NCBI GenBank assembly: GCA_024235875.1
Contig: JACKLP010000014.1
Coordinates: 1-64,000, forward strand
Length of the DNA stretch: 64,000 nucleotides
Reading direction: 5' to 3'
From: Burkholderiaceae bacterium
GTDB lineage: Bacteria; Pseudomonadota; Gammaproteobacteria; Burkholderiales; Burkholderiaceae_E
In this document: one piece after another, positions 26,201-34,934 of the stretch
Numbering within the stretch: the stretch's first letter is position 1
Layout: each line of letters begins with the position of its first letter
The notes under the pieces: generated by a model
The model's input: the letters and a program-made list of their open reading frames with translations, nothing else
Told to the model about the DNA's origin: nothing
The model's database searches: none
Program-made: the position numbers and the translations under genes

Positions 26201-28186
26201 CTAGCGCGCCAGTCGATCACTGCGTGACGGCAGGTCCAGTTGCTCGCCCAACCAGCGGGCGCCATCCGGCGTGAGGTGGGCGCCGTCGCGGTAGAGCGTG
26301 ACCTGTCCGATGCGAGCATCGCATACGCCGTCGTGGCAGAGGAAGCCATCGCTGCGGATCACGGCGACGTCGTGCTCGCGGCCGAAGCGCTCGAGGAATC
26401 CGAGCGTGCCCGCCATTCGATGCCGGTAGGTCGATTCGTCGAGCCGGCAGCCGCCAAGCGTATCGCCGAATGTGATCAGGCCCGCGTCACGGCGGCGCAG
26501 GCAACGACCGGCATCGAGCGGCGTGGATGGCGGCGGCGCGACGATCACCACCCGCCGACCCAGCGCGCGGATCGCGCCGACCGTTCGGGCAAGCGCATCG
26601 TGCCCCGCCTGGCCCCGCGCCATGACCTCGGTGATCGTTCCCCGGTCGCGGACCCGTATCGCGCTGGAGCGGTAGCTGGCGTTGCCGTCGACCGCCTCGG
26701 CGAACGGACTGGCGAGCACGACCGTATCGATCGACGGGGTGCGCGCCAGATATTCGAGCACCGAATCATTGAAAGCCATGCAGCGCGCCGCCCACGCCGC
26801 CGGTGCGCGTTGTCCGAACACCGGGGCGATGTCGAGCAGTGGGCCGCACTCGGACATCGTCGCCTGCACGAGACCTCGCACCGGATCGGCTGCAAAGGCT
26901 GGCGCGAGCATCATCGCGAACGAATCGCCCCACAGCAAACGGGCCGGCTTCGCGCCGCGCCGGCATTCGAGTGCGGGTTCGAAGCGTCCATTCTGGTCAC
27001 AGGCGCTCGCCAGGCCGAGCACCGGCCCATGGGTGCTTTCGCGTGCGGGAGCGAGCAGGGCCGGCACCGCGCCCAATGCGACGATCACGACCGCTGAGCC
27101 GACGAGCGCCACGACCGCCCGTGCTCGCACGGGCGTGCCCAGTCGGCGAAACGGTGTCTCCACCCATCGGTAGACCCCGGCCGCGAGCAGCAGCGACAAG
27201 CCCACCAAGACCAGGCGTCGGGAGGACGGGACAGGCACCACCCAGGCATTGGTGGCGAACGCGAACACGGGCCAGTGGACGAGATACAGCGAGTACGACG
27301 CATTGCCGATACGCGCGAGCCCACGCATTGGCCCGGCATCCCTGCGTGGTCGCGAATCGAGCAGCACGACCAGGGTCGCGATGCATACGATCAAGGCGTC
27401 GAACCCCGGGTGGGGCAGACCCGATGGCGCGAATGGCAGCGACACGAGCAAGGCGATCGAAGGCCAATAGAGGCCCGATATCAGGCGCGTCGCGCGCCCC
27501 CGTAGCACGGGTGTCGATGCAGCAAGCGCGCCGAGCCCGAGCTCCCAGGCGCGCGTCGGCAACAGGTAGAAGGCCGCCACCGGTTGCCAGCGCACGGCCG
27601 CCACGCAGGCGGCAAGACTCACCACCGAAAGGAGCGCGAGCGCGGGTGCGACACGCTGGCGCGGCACCCAGGCCAACACGAGTGGCAACAACAGGTAGAA
27701 CTGCTCTTCGATGGCGAGCGACCAGGTGTGCAGGAGCGGCTTGAGCGCCGCCTCGCCGGCGAAGTAGCCGGTCTGTCGCCACAGCACGATGTTGCTCCCG
27801 AAACCCGTTGCACCGAGAAGCTGCGCGCCGAAGTCGCGCAATTCCTCGGATTCGAGCAGCCGGGTCGCGGCGATCGCACTCGCGGCAAAGCACACATAGG
27901 CGGCGGGCAGCAGGCGCATGGCCCTGCGGAACCAGAACGCGCCGAAACCGAAGGTCCCGAGCGCCCGCGCGTCGATCACGATCCGGGTCACGAGAAAACC
28001 CGACACCACGAAGAAAACGTCGACGCCGAGATAGCCGGCCACCGGCGACCCGAGCTCGGCGTGATACCAGACGACGAGCACGATCGCCAGACCGCGAAGC
28101 GCCTGGATGTCGGTTCGCCACGAACGTGGCCCCGGCTGGGCCGTCGGCACGCGCGCGCGATCGCCGTGCGCCACGGACCCGGACAT
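26201..28186 (-). CDS. OafA/YrhL-type membrane acyltransferase with SGNH domain
   Basis: A 661-residue enzyme that O-acylates a surface glycan such as lipopolysaccharide O-antigen or exopolysaccharide. Residues about 25-360 are an acyltransferase-3 domain with ten or so spans (RTDIQALRGLAIVLVVWYHAE, FFVVSGFLVTR, WSLAIEEQFYLLLPLV). Residues about 400-650 are an SGNH hydrolase-like periplasmic domain with the GDS box LLWGDSF and the DxxH pair in YRDGAHLTPDG. No clear O-antigen genes are adjacent; the glycosyltransferase locus at 36161-39846 is the closest candidate partner. Confidence 0.9.
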   Translation of the reverse strand: MSGSVAHGDRARVPTAQPGPRSWRTDIQALRGLAIVLVVWYHAELGSPVAGYLGVDVFFVVSGFLVTRIVIDARALGTFGFGAFWFRRAMRLLPAAYVCFAASAIAATRLLESEELRDFGAQLLGATGFGSNIVLWRQTGYFAGEAALKPLLHTWSLAIEEQFYLLLPLVLAWVPRQRVAPALALLSVVSLAACVAAVRWQPVAAFYLLPTRAWELGLGALAASTPVLRGRATRLISGLYWPSIALLVSLPFAPSGLPHPGFDALIVCIATLVVLLDSRPRRDAGPMRGLARIGNASYSLYLVHWPVFAFATNAWVVPVPSSRRLVLVGLSLLLAAGVYRWVETPFRRLGTPVRARAVVALVGSAVVIVALGAVPALLAPARESTHGPVLGLASACDQNGRFEPALECRRGAKPARLLWGDSFAMMLAPAFAADPVRGLVQATMSECGPLLDIAPVFGQRAPAAWAARCMAFNDSVLEYLARTPSIDTVVLASPFAEAVDGNASYRSSAIRVRDRGTITEVMARGQAGHDALARTVGAIRALGRRVVIVAPPPSTPLDAGRCLRRRDAGLITFGDTLGGCRLDESTYRHRMAGTLGFLERFGREHDVAVIRSDGFLCHDGVCDARIGQVTLYRDGAHLTPDGARWLGEQLDLPSRSDRLAR

Positions 28187-28219
28187 GTCCGTTGCGTCGC
28201 TCGCCGTTGCGGTATGGCT

Positions 28220-28681
28220 TCAGTTGACCGCGTAGACCTCGTAGACCGGGCCGGTGGGCAAGCGGTGGCCGCTGCCCACGCAGATCAGGCGGTTGAGCCA
28301 CTCGTACTGTTGCGCACCGGTCTCGAACTGCGGCGCGATCCGGAAGTAGTACGAGGCCGGATCGACACGCTCGCCGCGATTCAGGCGTTCGATGACCTCG
28401 GCCGGCCCGTGCCGCAAGCCGCGGTAGGTCATGTAGACCAGTGCGTCGTCCTCGGTCTGCAGGGTGATCCGGACGTCGAGCTGGAACACGCCGTCCTGGC
28501 GCACCAGGATCCAGTCGCCACCGCCCGGCTTGACGGTGCCCTTGATCCGGGGGCCCTCGAAGTGGCCGCCGGTCACGGCCGCGATGCGGCGCTCGCCGTA
28601 CGGGGTCTTGCCCAGTGAATCGAGCGGCGAAGCCACCTCGAGCGTGAGGGTGAAGAGTTTTTCGGTGCTGATCACGGGCAT
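28220..28681 (-). CDS. DUF3237 family protein
   Basis: A 153-residue protein of the DUF3237 family, recognised from TEKLFTLTLEVASPLDSLG, TGGHFEGPRIKGTVKPGGGD, GLRHGP and a C-terminal GTGARLP-like GSGHRLPTGPVYEVYAV. No catalytic residues are known for the family and its function is undefined. The ATG at 28681 was chosen because it gives the usual family length and start (MPVISTEKLFT); an upstream ATG at 28738 adds 19 residues and has no ribosome-binding site. It lies between the acyltransferase and phosphofructokinase genes on the same strand, with 109 nt to the latter. Confidence 0.85.
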   Translation of the reverse strand: MPVISTEKLFTLTLEVASPLDSLGKTPYGERRIAAVTGGHFEGPRIKGTVKPGGGDWILVRQDGVFQLDVRITLQTEDDALVYMTYRGLRHGPAEVIERLNRGERVDPASYYFRIAPQFETGAQQYEWLNRLICVGSGHRLPTGPVYEVYAVN

Positions 28682-28790
28682 CTCCGGGACAAGATCATCG
28701 ACGAACCAGCCGGCAACAATGCCCGATTGCGCGGGCATCGCGCAAGCACCGGCGGTGGCGCCGTTCCATACTTGCGCGCCGACAGTGGCG

Positions 28791-29900
28791 CTACTCGCAG
28801 CTTTCGTCGCCGAAGCACGTGCCCACGGCGCGGGCCGCCGAGATCAGGTGGTGATCGAGCGGTACGGTACGCAATGCGCCGGTGGCCTCGGCCAGCGGGA
28901 TCGGGCGGATGCCGCAATCGCGTACGGCGACCATCACGTCGGTGCGACCGCTGCAGGCGCAGCGCGCGGCCTCGGTGCCGAGCCCCGTCGCCAGGACACG
29001 ATCCGCGGCGCTTGGCGGACCGCCTCGTTGCAGATGGCCGAGCACCGTGACCCGGGTCTCGTGTCCCGAAAGTCGCGAGATCGCGTCGGCGACGACCGCG
29101 CCGATGCCCCCGAGTCGCTTCGGGTCGGTCCTGCGCGGGTCGTTCTCGGCGATCACCTCGCCGCTACCCGGCACCCGAACGCCCTCGGCCACGCAGACGA
29201 TGCTGAAGCGCTTCCCGTGCTCGACCCGTTCGCTGACCTTGCGCACGACCGCGGGCCAGCCGAACGGAATCTCCGGGATCAGCACGGCATCCGCGCCACC
29301 CGCCACGCCGCCCATCAGCGCAATCCAGCCCGCATAACGACCCATGGTCTCGACCACCATGATCCGGTGATGCGCCGACGCCGTGGTCGCGAGCCGATCG
29401 ATCGATTCGCACACGATCGAGACCGCGGTATCGAAGCCGAAGGTCACGTCGGTTCCCGGTACGTCGTTGTCGATGGTCTTGGGCACGCCCACGACCCTCA
29501 CGCCGGCCTGGGCGAGTCGAGAAGCGATGTGCATGGTGCCATCGCCGCCAACGGCGACCAGGGCATCGAGCCCCCACTGCGCAATCCGTTCGAGCGCTCG
29601 GGCCGATTGGTCGGTCCGCTCGATGCGGCCGTCGGGCCCCGGAATCGGGTAGTGCCAGGGATCGCCCTTGTTCGAGGTGCCCAGGATGGTGCCACCCCGA
29701 CCCAGGATGCCCGAGACTTCGGCGTGGCTCAGCTCGTGGGCGCGCCCCTCGACCAGTCCCTCGAAGCCGTCCTCGATTCCGAGCACGGTGGCGCCGAATT
29801 CGTTCTGGGCGGTCTTCGTGACCGCGCGAATCACCCCGTTGAGCCCCGGGCAATCGCCGCCACCGGTGAGAATACCGATCCTGGGTGTGCGCGCACGCAT
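28791..29900 (-). CDS. pfkA: 6-phosphofructokinase, group III (Gly/Lys) type
   Basis: A 369-residue phosphofructokinase converting fructose 6-phosphate to fructose 1,6-bisphosphate. The nucleotide loop reads GGGDCPGLN (13-21), the phosphoryl-donor loop GGDGT (118-122) and the catalytic loop PKTIDNDVPGTD (140-151). Gly at the first diagnostic position is typical of ATP enzymes, whereas Lys141 replaces the Gly of E. coli PfkA and is shared with pyrophosphate enzymes; this combination marks the group III ATP/mixed-type PFKs. I infer ATP use. The start is the ATG at 29900, preceded by AAGGAG 8 nt upstream. It is divergent from the ferritin-like hydrolase gene. Confidence 0.92.
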   Translation of the reverse strand: MRARTPRIGILTGGGDCPGLNGVIRAVTKTAQNEFGATVLGIEDGFEGLVEGRAHELSHAEVSGILGRGGTILGTSNKGDPWHYPIPGPDGRIERTDQSARALERIAQWGLDALVAVGGDGTMHIASRLAQAGVRVVGVPKTIDNDVPGTDVTFGFDTAVSIVCESIDRLATTASAHHRIMVVETMGRYAGWIALMGGVAGGADAVLIPEIPFGWPAVVRKVSERVEHGKRFSIVCVAEGVRVPGSGEVIAENDPRRTDPKRLGGIGAVVADAISRLSGHETRVTVLGHLQRGGPPSAADRVLATGLGTEAARCACSGRTDVMVAVRDCGIRPIPLAEATGALRTVPLDHHLISAARAVGTCFGDESCE

Positions 29901-29970
29901 CGACGAAGCTCCTTTGGGTCTGCGGCACCGGGCCGGGTCGGTCTGGGAGAGGACAGAGTACACTGGGAAT

Positions 29971-30801
29971 ATGACGGATCTGGTCGTAAGACGCCTGCTG
30001 ATCGATCTCGAGCACGGCTTCGCTCGCCGCTGGGTCGGCGGCGATGCCTTTCGAACGGCACTGCTGAATGCGCTGTCGATGAGTTTCCCGGCCGGAGAAC
30101 AGTTCTTCATCGACTCGGTCAGGACGGGCCTGGCTGCGCTCGATCCCGTTGCCCGACGGGTACTCGAGCCACAGGTACGAGGATTCATCGGGCAGGAAGC
30201 CACCCATCGGCGCCTGCACGGAATGTTCAACGCGGAGCTCGAGCGCCAAGGCCTGCGCAACCACTGGCAGGAGCGCACCCGGGTCCGGATCCGCCGTCTC
30301 GAAGGCCTCGACCCCCGCCACCCGCTGGCGGCGACGGCCGCCTACGAGCATTTCACCGCCATCCTCGCCGACTGGCTTCATGCCAATCCGCGGGCGCTCG
30401 ATGGCGCGCCCGATCCGCTCGCCACCTTGTGGCTGTGGCACGCGGCCGAGGAGTCGGAGCACAAGATCGTGGCGTTCGAGGTCTATCGGGCGCTCGGCGG
30501 GGACGAGACCTGGCGCCTGCGCTGGTTCCGGATCGCGACCTTCAACTTCCTGCTCGACGTCACGCGCCAGACCCTCAACAACCTCTGGCACGATCGCGCA
30601 TTGCTGCGGCCGTCGACCTGGATCGGCGGCGCCCGCTTCCTGTTCGGGCGCAGGGGCATGATCCGCGCCTGCTACCGGCCCTGGCGCGCCTACCTGGCCT
30701 CCGGTTTTCATCCCGACCAGCTCGGCGACGACGCACGCATTCGCCAGTGGCTGTCCGATCATGCGTCGGCCTATCAGGTCGTCGGCGCCACGGGCGACTG
30801 A
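29971..30801 (+). CDS. Metal-dependent hydrolase-like protein (PF10118 type), ferritin-like
   Basis: A 276-residue helical protein of the putative metal-dependent hydrolase family (PF10118). Two ExxH pairs are visible, QEATH (near 72) and AEESEH (near 165), with an additional EQF and E-rich helices, the pattern of a carboxylate-bridged diiron site. The family's reaction is not established. The ATG at 29971 is preceded by GGGA 4 nt upstream. It is divergent from pfkA with 70 nt between them, and 30 nt upstream of the MFS gene in the same direction. Confidence 0.8.
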   Translation: MTDLVVRRLLIDLEHGFARRWVGGDAFRTALLNALSMSFPAGEQFFIDSVRTGLAALDPVARRVLEPQVRGFIGQEATHRRLHGMFNAELERQGLRNHWQERTRVRIRRLEGLDPRHPLAATAAYEHFTAILADWLHANPRALDGAPDPLATLWLWHAAEESEHKIVAFEVYRALGGDETWRLRWFRIATFNFLLDVTRQTLNNLWHDRALLRPSTWIGGARFLFGRRGMIRACYRPWRAYLASGFHPDQLGDDARIRQWLSDHASAYQVVGATGD

Positions 30802-30831
30802 TCGGCCGGTGCGCATGGGGCCGACCAACCA

Positions 30832-32172
30832 ATGCGTCGCGCGCGCCGGCGCGATGCGCCTATCGATCCGATGCCAATGAGGCAAGCGTCGCTTCGGTCC
30901 GTCTCATCCTTGCTCGGCGGCATGGGCGTTCTGTTGGCCGGCTCGGGCCTGCTCGGGACCACGCTGGGACTGCGCGCCACACTCGAGGGCTTCGGCGAAC
31001 TGCTGATCGGGGTCGTGATGTCGGGCTTCTTTCTCGGCTATGTGGTCGGCGCCCGCGTTTGCCCGCCGGTAATTCGCCGGGTCGGTCATGTGCGGGCCTT
31101 TGCCGCCTGCGCCGCGATGACGGCCGCGGTCGCCTTGCTCTACGGCCTGAGCGTCGATCCCCTGGTCTGGTGGGGATTGCGTGTCCTCAATGGCATCGGC
31201 CTGCTCGGCATCTACATGGTCATCGAGAGCTGGCTCAATGCCAGCGCCGGACAGGCGAGGGCGCGCGTGTTCTCGATCTACATGATGATCAACCTGTTCG
31301 CGGTCGCCGCCGGACAGTATCTGATCGTGCTGCATGGTGCTGCCGGGCTCGCCTCGTTCGCGCTGGCGGCCGTGTTCTTCTGCATCGGCCTGCTTCCGAT
31401 CGCCCTGACGCCTGCCGAGCAGCCGGGGCACATCGAGACCCGTGCACTGTCGCTGCGCAGCGTGTACGCGGTCTCGCCCGTGGGCTTCGCCGGCGCGCTG
31501 GGCACGGGACTGGCGATGGGAAGCTACTGGTCGTTTGCGGCGGTCTACGGTCATGCGACCGGCCTGGACGACGCCGGCGTGGCGAACTTCATCGCGGCCG
31601 CCGTGATCGGCGGCGCGGTGCTGCAGTGGCCGATCGGCTGGCTATCCGACCGGCGTGACCGGCGCACGGTGCTGGCGGGCGCTTCGGTCCTGAGCCTGGC
31701 TTCGCTGGTCGTGATGTGGTTTGCCGCGCCGGGCGGACAGCTTCCAGCCGTTCTTTGCGGGCTGGCCTTCGGCGGGACGGGGTTTTCCATCTACAGCCTC
31801 GCGGTCGCTCAGACCCATGATCGATTCGGGCCGAGCGATTCGCTCGAGGCGACCAAGGCCTTGTTGCTGCTGCATGGCCTGGGGGCGATGGCAGGGCCGC
31901 CGTTGGCCGGAGCCGTGATGAAGGGGCTCGGGATCCAGGCTTTTCCGGCCGTGCTCGCGGCGATGTTCGCGGTGCTGGCCGCCTTTACCGTCTACCGGAT
32001 CCGGGTCGACGCGCCAGTGCCCGAGATCGATCGCGGCAGCTTTCTACCGGTCAGCCGGACATCGGCGGTCGCAATGGACCTGGACCCGCGCTCCGATGCA
32101 GCGATCGCAGTGGAGCCCGAAGACATGCACCTGAATCCGAACGAACGACGCGCCGAGGTCCAGGGGCGCTAG
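30832..32172 (+). CDS. MFS transporter
   Basis: A 446-residue major-facilitator protein with twelve hydrophobic spans. The cytoplasmic loop between spans 2 and 3 and the mid-protein loop carry the usual charged turns (GWLSDRRDRRTVLAGASVLS in part), and GIYMVIESWLNASAGQARAR is typical of YcaD-like members. The C-terminal 60 residues are a soluble acidic tail (DLDPRSDAAIAVEPEDMHLN). Several in-frame ATGs occur in the first 16 codons and none has a clear ribosome-binding site. Substrate unknown. Confidence 0.88.
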   Translation: MRRARRRDAPIDPMPMRQASLRSVSSLLGGMGVLLAGSGLLGTTLGLRATLEGFGELLIGVVMSGFFLGYVVGARVCPPVIRRVGHVRAFAACAAMTAAVALLYGLSVDPLVWWGLRVLNGIGLLGIYMVIESWLNASAGQARARVFSIYMMINLFAVAAGQYLIVLHGAAGLASFALAAVFFCIGLLPIALTPAEQPGHIETRALSLRSVYAVSPVGFAGALGTGLAMGSYWSFAAVYGHATGLDDAGVANFIAAAVIGGAVLQWPIGWLSDRRDRRTVLAGASVLSLASLVVMWFAAPGGQLPAVLCGLAFGGTGFSIYSLAVAQTHDRFGPSDSLEATKALLLLHGLGAMAGPPLAGAVMKGLGIQAFPAVLAAMFAVLAAFTVYRIRVDAPVPEIDRGSFLPVSRTSAVAMDLDPRSDAAIAVEPEDMHLNPNERRAEVQGR

Positions 32173-32201
32173 AAGCAGCGGTCGTTCCGCCGCCCACACG
32201 G

Positions 32202-32531
32202 CTAGGCCTGCCAGACCGCGTAGCCTTGCTCGCGCAGGCCGATGGCCAGTTCGACCTCCATGTCGCGGGCGGCGTCGTAAGGCATCGGATTGAAGACTGC
32301 GTAGAGGTCCGGGCGCAAGTGCAGGCCGTAGTCGCGCACGAAGCGATTGGCGCGAATTCCCGCCTTGTGACGGTCGAAGCGCAGATCCGGATCCAGGCCG
32401 GTCATGCCGACGTACACGCAGGGTGCGGTGCCCAGGTAATGAGCGTTCGCGCGACGAAAGCGCGCCTCGCGCCAGACCGAGGCCGAGAGCTCGACGACAT
32501 AGACATGGTGATGGAAGCGCGGGGTACGCAT
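32202..32531 (-). CDS. GIY-YIG nuclease-like protein
   Basis: A 109-residue protein with a probable GIY-YIG fold: YVVEL (first strand, in place of GIY), VYVGMTGLDP (in place of YIG), R and H residues in RFDRHKAG, and a final Glu in MEVELAIGLREQGY. The degenerate YVV/YVG motifs are common in small bacterial members; nuclease activity is unproven. The ATG at 32531 is chosen; an ATG at 32576 would extend it into the region before the divergent thioesterase gene. Confidence 0.65.
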   Translation of the reverse strand: MRTPRFHHHVYVVELSASVWREARFRRANAHYLGTAPCVYVGMTGLDPDLRFDRHKAGIRANRFVRDYGLHLRPDLYAVFNPMPYDAARDMEVELAIGLREQGYAVWQA

Positions 32532-32594
32532 GATCTCGGCGGCTGGATTAGGATTCGGGACGAATCCGCAGCCCATTATGCGCAGGTACTCCGT

Positions 32595-33056
32595 TTGAGC
32601 CACACCGATACCGCCGCCGAGGCCGAAGCCCCGGACAAAGGACTGCCCGCTCCGGCGGGATTCGAGCCGTTCGATTTCTACAGTCCCTACTTCAATCAGC
32701 TCGGCACGGTCTATCGCCGCGATGCGGGCGATGGCGAGCTCGTCCTCGGCATCCGCGTGGCGCCGCTGCACTCGAATTTCCAGCAGGTCGCCCACGGTGG
32801 CATGCTGGTCACCTTTGCCGACGGTGCGCTGGCCGGCTGTCTGTCGCTGGCGCGGGGTCGCCGCGGCGCCCAGATGACCGTGTCGCTGTCGACCGACTTC
32901 CTCTCGGCCGCACGGATCGGAGACTGGCTGGAGGCGCATGCCCGGGTGACCCGGCTCGGGCGACGGCTGGGCTTCGCCGAGGCCGCGCTCAAGGTCGGCG
33001 AGAAGATCGTGCTGCGAGCCAGTGGCGTGTTCGCGGTCGTCGATCGGAACGGCTGA
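32595..33056 (+). CDS. PaaI-type hotdog-fold thioesterase
   Basis: A 153-residue acyl-CoA thioesterase of the hotdog fold. The active-site segment HSNFQQVAHGGMLVTFADGALAGC carries the HGG loop and the Asp on the central helix, and TVSLSTDFLSAARIGDWLEAHARV is the usual following strand (quoted in part). I chose a TTG start at 32595 (MSHTDTAAEAE) because an ATG at 32578 is out of frame and the in-frame ATG at 32511 would overlap the divergent GIY-YIG gene. The TTG has an AGG about 8 nt upstream. Substrate unknown; the many acyl-CoA genes in the window are a reasonable context. Confidence 0.82.
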   Translation: MSHTDTAAEAEAPDKGLPAPAGFEPFDFYSPYFNQLGTVYRRDAGDGELVLGIRVAPLHSNFQQVAHGGMLVTFADGALAGCLSLARGRRGAQMTVSLSTDFLSAARIGDWLEAHARVTRLGRRLGFAEAALKVGEKIVLRASGVFAVVDRNG

Positions 33057-33106
33057 GAGTCGGGCAGTCCGTTTGCGTCGGACTTTCTTCACGGCGCGCG
33101 CGCGTC

Positions 33107-33122
33107 AGGAGGCTATCCTCCT
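33107..33122 (+). promoter_or_regulatory. Hairpin that pairs the Shine-Dalgarno of the ABC exporter gene
   Basis: AGGAGG (33107-33112), a perfect Shine-Dalgarno, is followed by CTAT and then CCTCCT (33117-33122), its exact complement, 3 nt before the ATG at 33126. In RNA this gives a 6-bp stem that would hide the site. The spacing from AGGAGG to the ATG (13 nt) is long, so folding may control translation. Confidence 0.4.
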
Positions 33123-33125
33123 TCG

Positions 33126-34934
33126 ATGTCGCCGCCCAGCCACATGCTCCGGCTCGCTGCCCGATTCCCGCGCCATGTCACGGCATTGGTGTTGGTCGCG
33201 ACCGTGCTGGTGGTGGTCGAAGCGATGGGCCTCGGGACGGTGTTCCTCGTGCTGGGTGCGGGAGGCGGGGCAACGGCCTGGCTCGACGCGCTGAATCTGT
33301 CGCAATGGTCCGACATGGTGCAAGGGCTGTCCGCGACCCGCCGGGTCCAGCTCGCCGCGCTTGTCCTCATCGCCGTGGCGCTGGTTCGCAATGCGATGGC
33401 GATCGGCCAGAACATGATCGCGCTGAACCTGCGCCTGTCGGTGGCCCGCCGCACGCAGGCGCGGGTCCTGGAGAGCCTGCACCGCTTGCCGCTCGACTAT
33501 CTGCAACGGCAGCGAGGCGGCTACTGGAATACCTGCCTGGTCCAGTATGGCCGCGAGCTCGGCGCCTTGGCCGAGGCCGGCGCGATGGCGGTGGTCGGCG
33601 TGCTGACCGCGATCGCCTACCTGGTCTTCTCTTTGCTGGTTTCCTGGCAGCTGGCGTTGTTGGCCGTGGTGCCGCTGACCCTGCTGATGTTGCTGCTGCG
33701 GCCCGTCGTGCGTACCCGCCTGCACCGGGCCAACCAGCGCATGCAGGCGCGCCTGCGCGAGCTCAACGGCATCGGCCAGGAGCAGGTGGGCATGATCCGG
33801 TCGATCCGGGCCTTCGGTCGCGAGCAATGGAGTCGCGAGCAGTTCGACGTCGCGCAATCCGGGTTCTTCGAAGCGGATCGGCGGGTGGGCGGATTGGTCG
33901 CGCTCAATCGACCCCTGTTCGAGATGTTCAGCGTGACCGCGTTCGCGATGATCGTGCTGGTCGGTTCGCTCGTCGTGGGCGCGTCCGACCCGTCGGGGCT
34001 CGCACAGATCGCCTTGTTCATCGTGGTGTCGCTTCGACTGCTCGGGCCGGCCGCGATGATCACGCACTTCCTGGCGCAGTCGGCTCGAATCGGCCCCGTC
34101 GTCGAACTGCTCGCTGGTCTGTTCCGGGACGCGCAGCGACTCGCGCCGCCGTCGGGCAGGGCCATCGTGACTGGTCTGAACGACGCCATCGTTCTCGAGG
34201 GCGTCCGGATGCGCTATGCCAGTGGCGACGCGGCTGCGCTCGAGGACCTTGACCTGCGAATCCCGCGCGGGCAGACGACCGCCCTGGTCGGACCCTCGGG
34301 CGCAGGCAAGTCGAGCGTGGCCAACCTGGTCCTGCGCCTCTACGATCCGGAGGTCGGCGCCGTGCGGGTCGATGGGCGCGACCTGCGCGACATCGACGCA
34401 GACAGCTGGCGTCGACAGCTCGCGCTGGTCAGCCAGGATGCGCTGGTCCTGCATGGCGACATTCGCGCGAATCTTCGCTTCGCACGACCGCAGGCAAGCG
34501 ATGAAGAGATCGTCGCCGCCTGCCGCCGAGCTCGTTGCCATGCGTTCATCGAAGCCCTCCCGCAGGGCTATGACACCGTCCTGCTCGAAAACGGCGCGCG
34601 CTTGTCCGGCGGTCAGCGTCAACGCATCGGACTGGCGCGGGCGATGCTCATGGACGCCGAGCTGCTGATCCTCGACGAGGCGACCAGCGAACTCGATGCC
34701 CTGACCGAGCGTGCGATCGTGCGCGAACTCGCGCAGCTGCGGCGCGCACGGACCACGCTCGTCATCGCGCATCGATTGGCAACGATCGCCGATGCGGACC
34801 TGATCTACGTTCTCGATCGGGGTCGAGTCGTGGCCCGGGGGCGTCACCGGGAGCTGCTGCAGTCCTGCAGCCTGTACCGGCGTATGGCCGAGGCTCAGCA
34901 CCTGCCGCTCGACGGAGGGGCGATCGATGCCTAG
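33126..34934 (+). CDS. ABC transporter, fused membrane and ATPase domains
   Basis: A 602-residue half-transporter. Residues about 10-330 carry six spans of the ABC exporter type and about 355-590 the ATPase: Walker A GPSGAGKSS, Q-loop SQDALV, signature LSGGQRQRIG, Walker B LLILDEATSE and H-loop IAHRLATI. No protease (C39) domain is fused. It overlaps the nucleotidyltransferase gene by 8 nt and faces the PqqD/kinase/glycosyltransferase operon, so its cargo is probably the product of that locus, a modified peptide, lipid-linked glycan or glycoconjugate. Such fused exporters normally work as homodimers. Confidence 0.93.
   Translation: MSPPSHMLRLAARFPRHVTALVLVATVLVVVEAMGLGTVFLVLGAGGGATAWLDALNLSQWSDMVQGLSATRRVQLAALVLIAVALVRNAMAIGQNMIALNLRLSVARRTQARVLESLHRLPLDYLQRQRGGYWNTCLVQYGRELGALAEAGAMAVVGVLTAIAYLVFSLLVSWQLALLAVVPLTLLMLLLRPVVRTRLHRANQRMQARLRELNGIGQEQVGMIRSIRAFGREQWSREQFDVAQSGFFEADRRVGGLVALNRPLFEMFSVTAFAMIVLVGSLVVGASDPSGLAQIALFIVVSLRLLGPAAMITHFLAQSARIGPVVELLAGLFRDAQRLAPPSGRAIVTGLNDAIVLEGVRMRYASGDAAALEDLDLRIPRGQTTALVGPSGAGKSSVANLVLRLYDPEVGAVRVDGRDLRDIDADSWRRQLALVSQDALVLHGDIRANLRFARPQASDEEIVAACRRARCHAFIEALPQGYDTVLLENGARLSGGQRQRIGLARAMLMDAELLILDEATSELDALTERAIVRELAQLRRARTTLVIAHRLATIADADLIYVLDRGRVVARGRHRELLQSCSLYRRMAEAQHLPLDGGAIDA

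Noticed and set aside
28791..30278. Extended phosphofructokinase starting upstream in the ferritin-like gene region
   Set aside because: The sequence before MRARTPRIGI is antisense to the hydrolase gene and the ATG at 29900 has a good ribosome-binding site.
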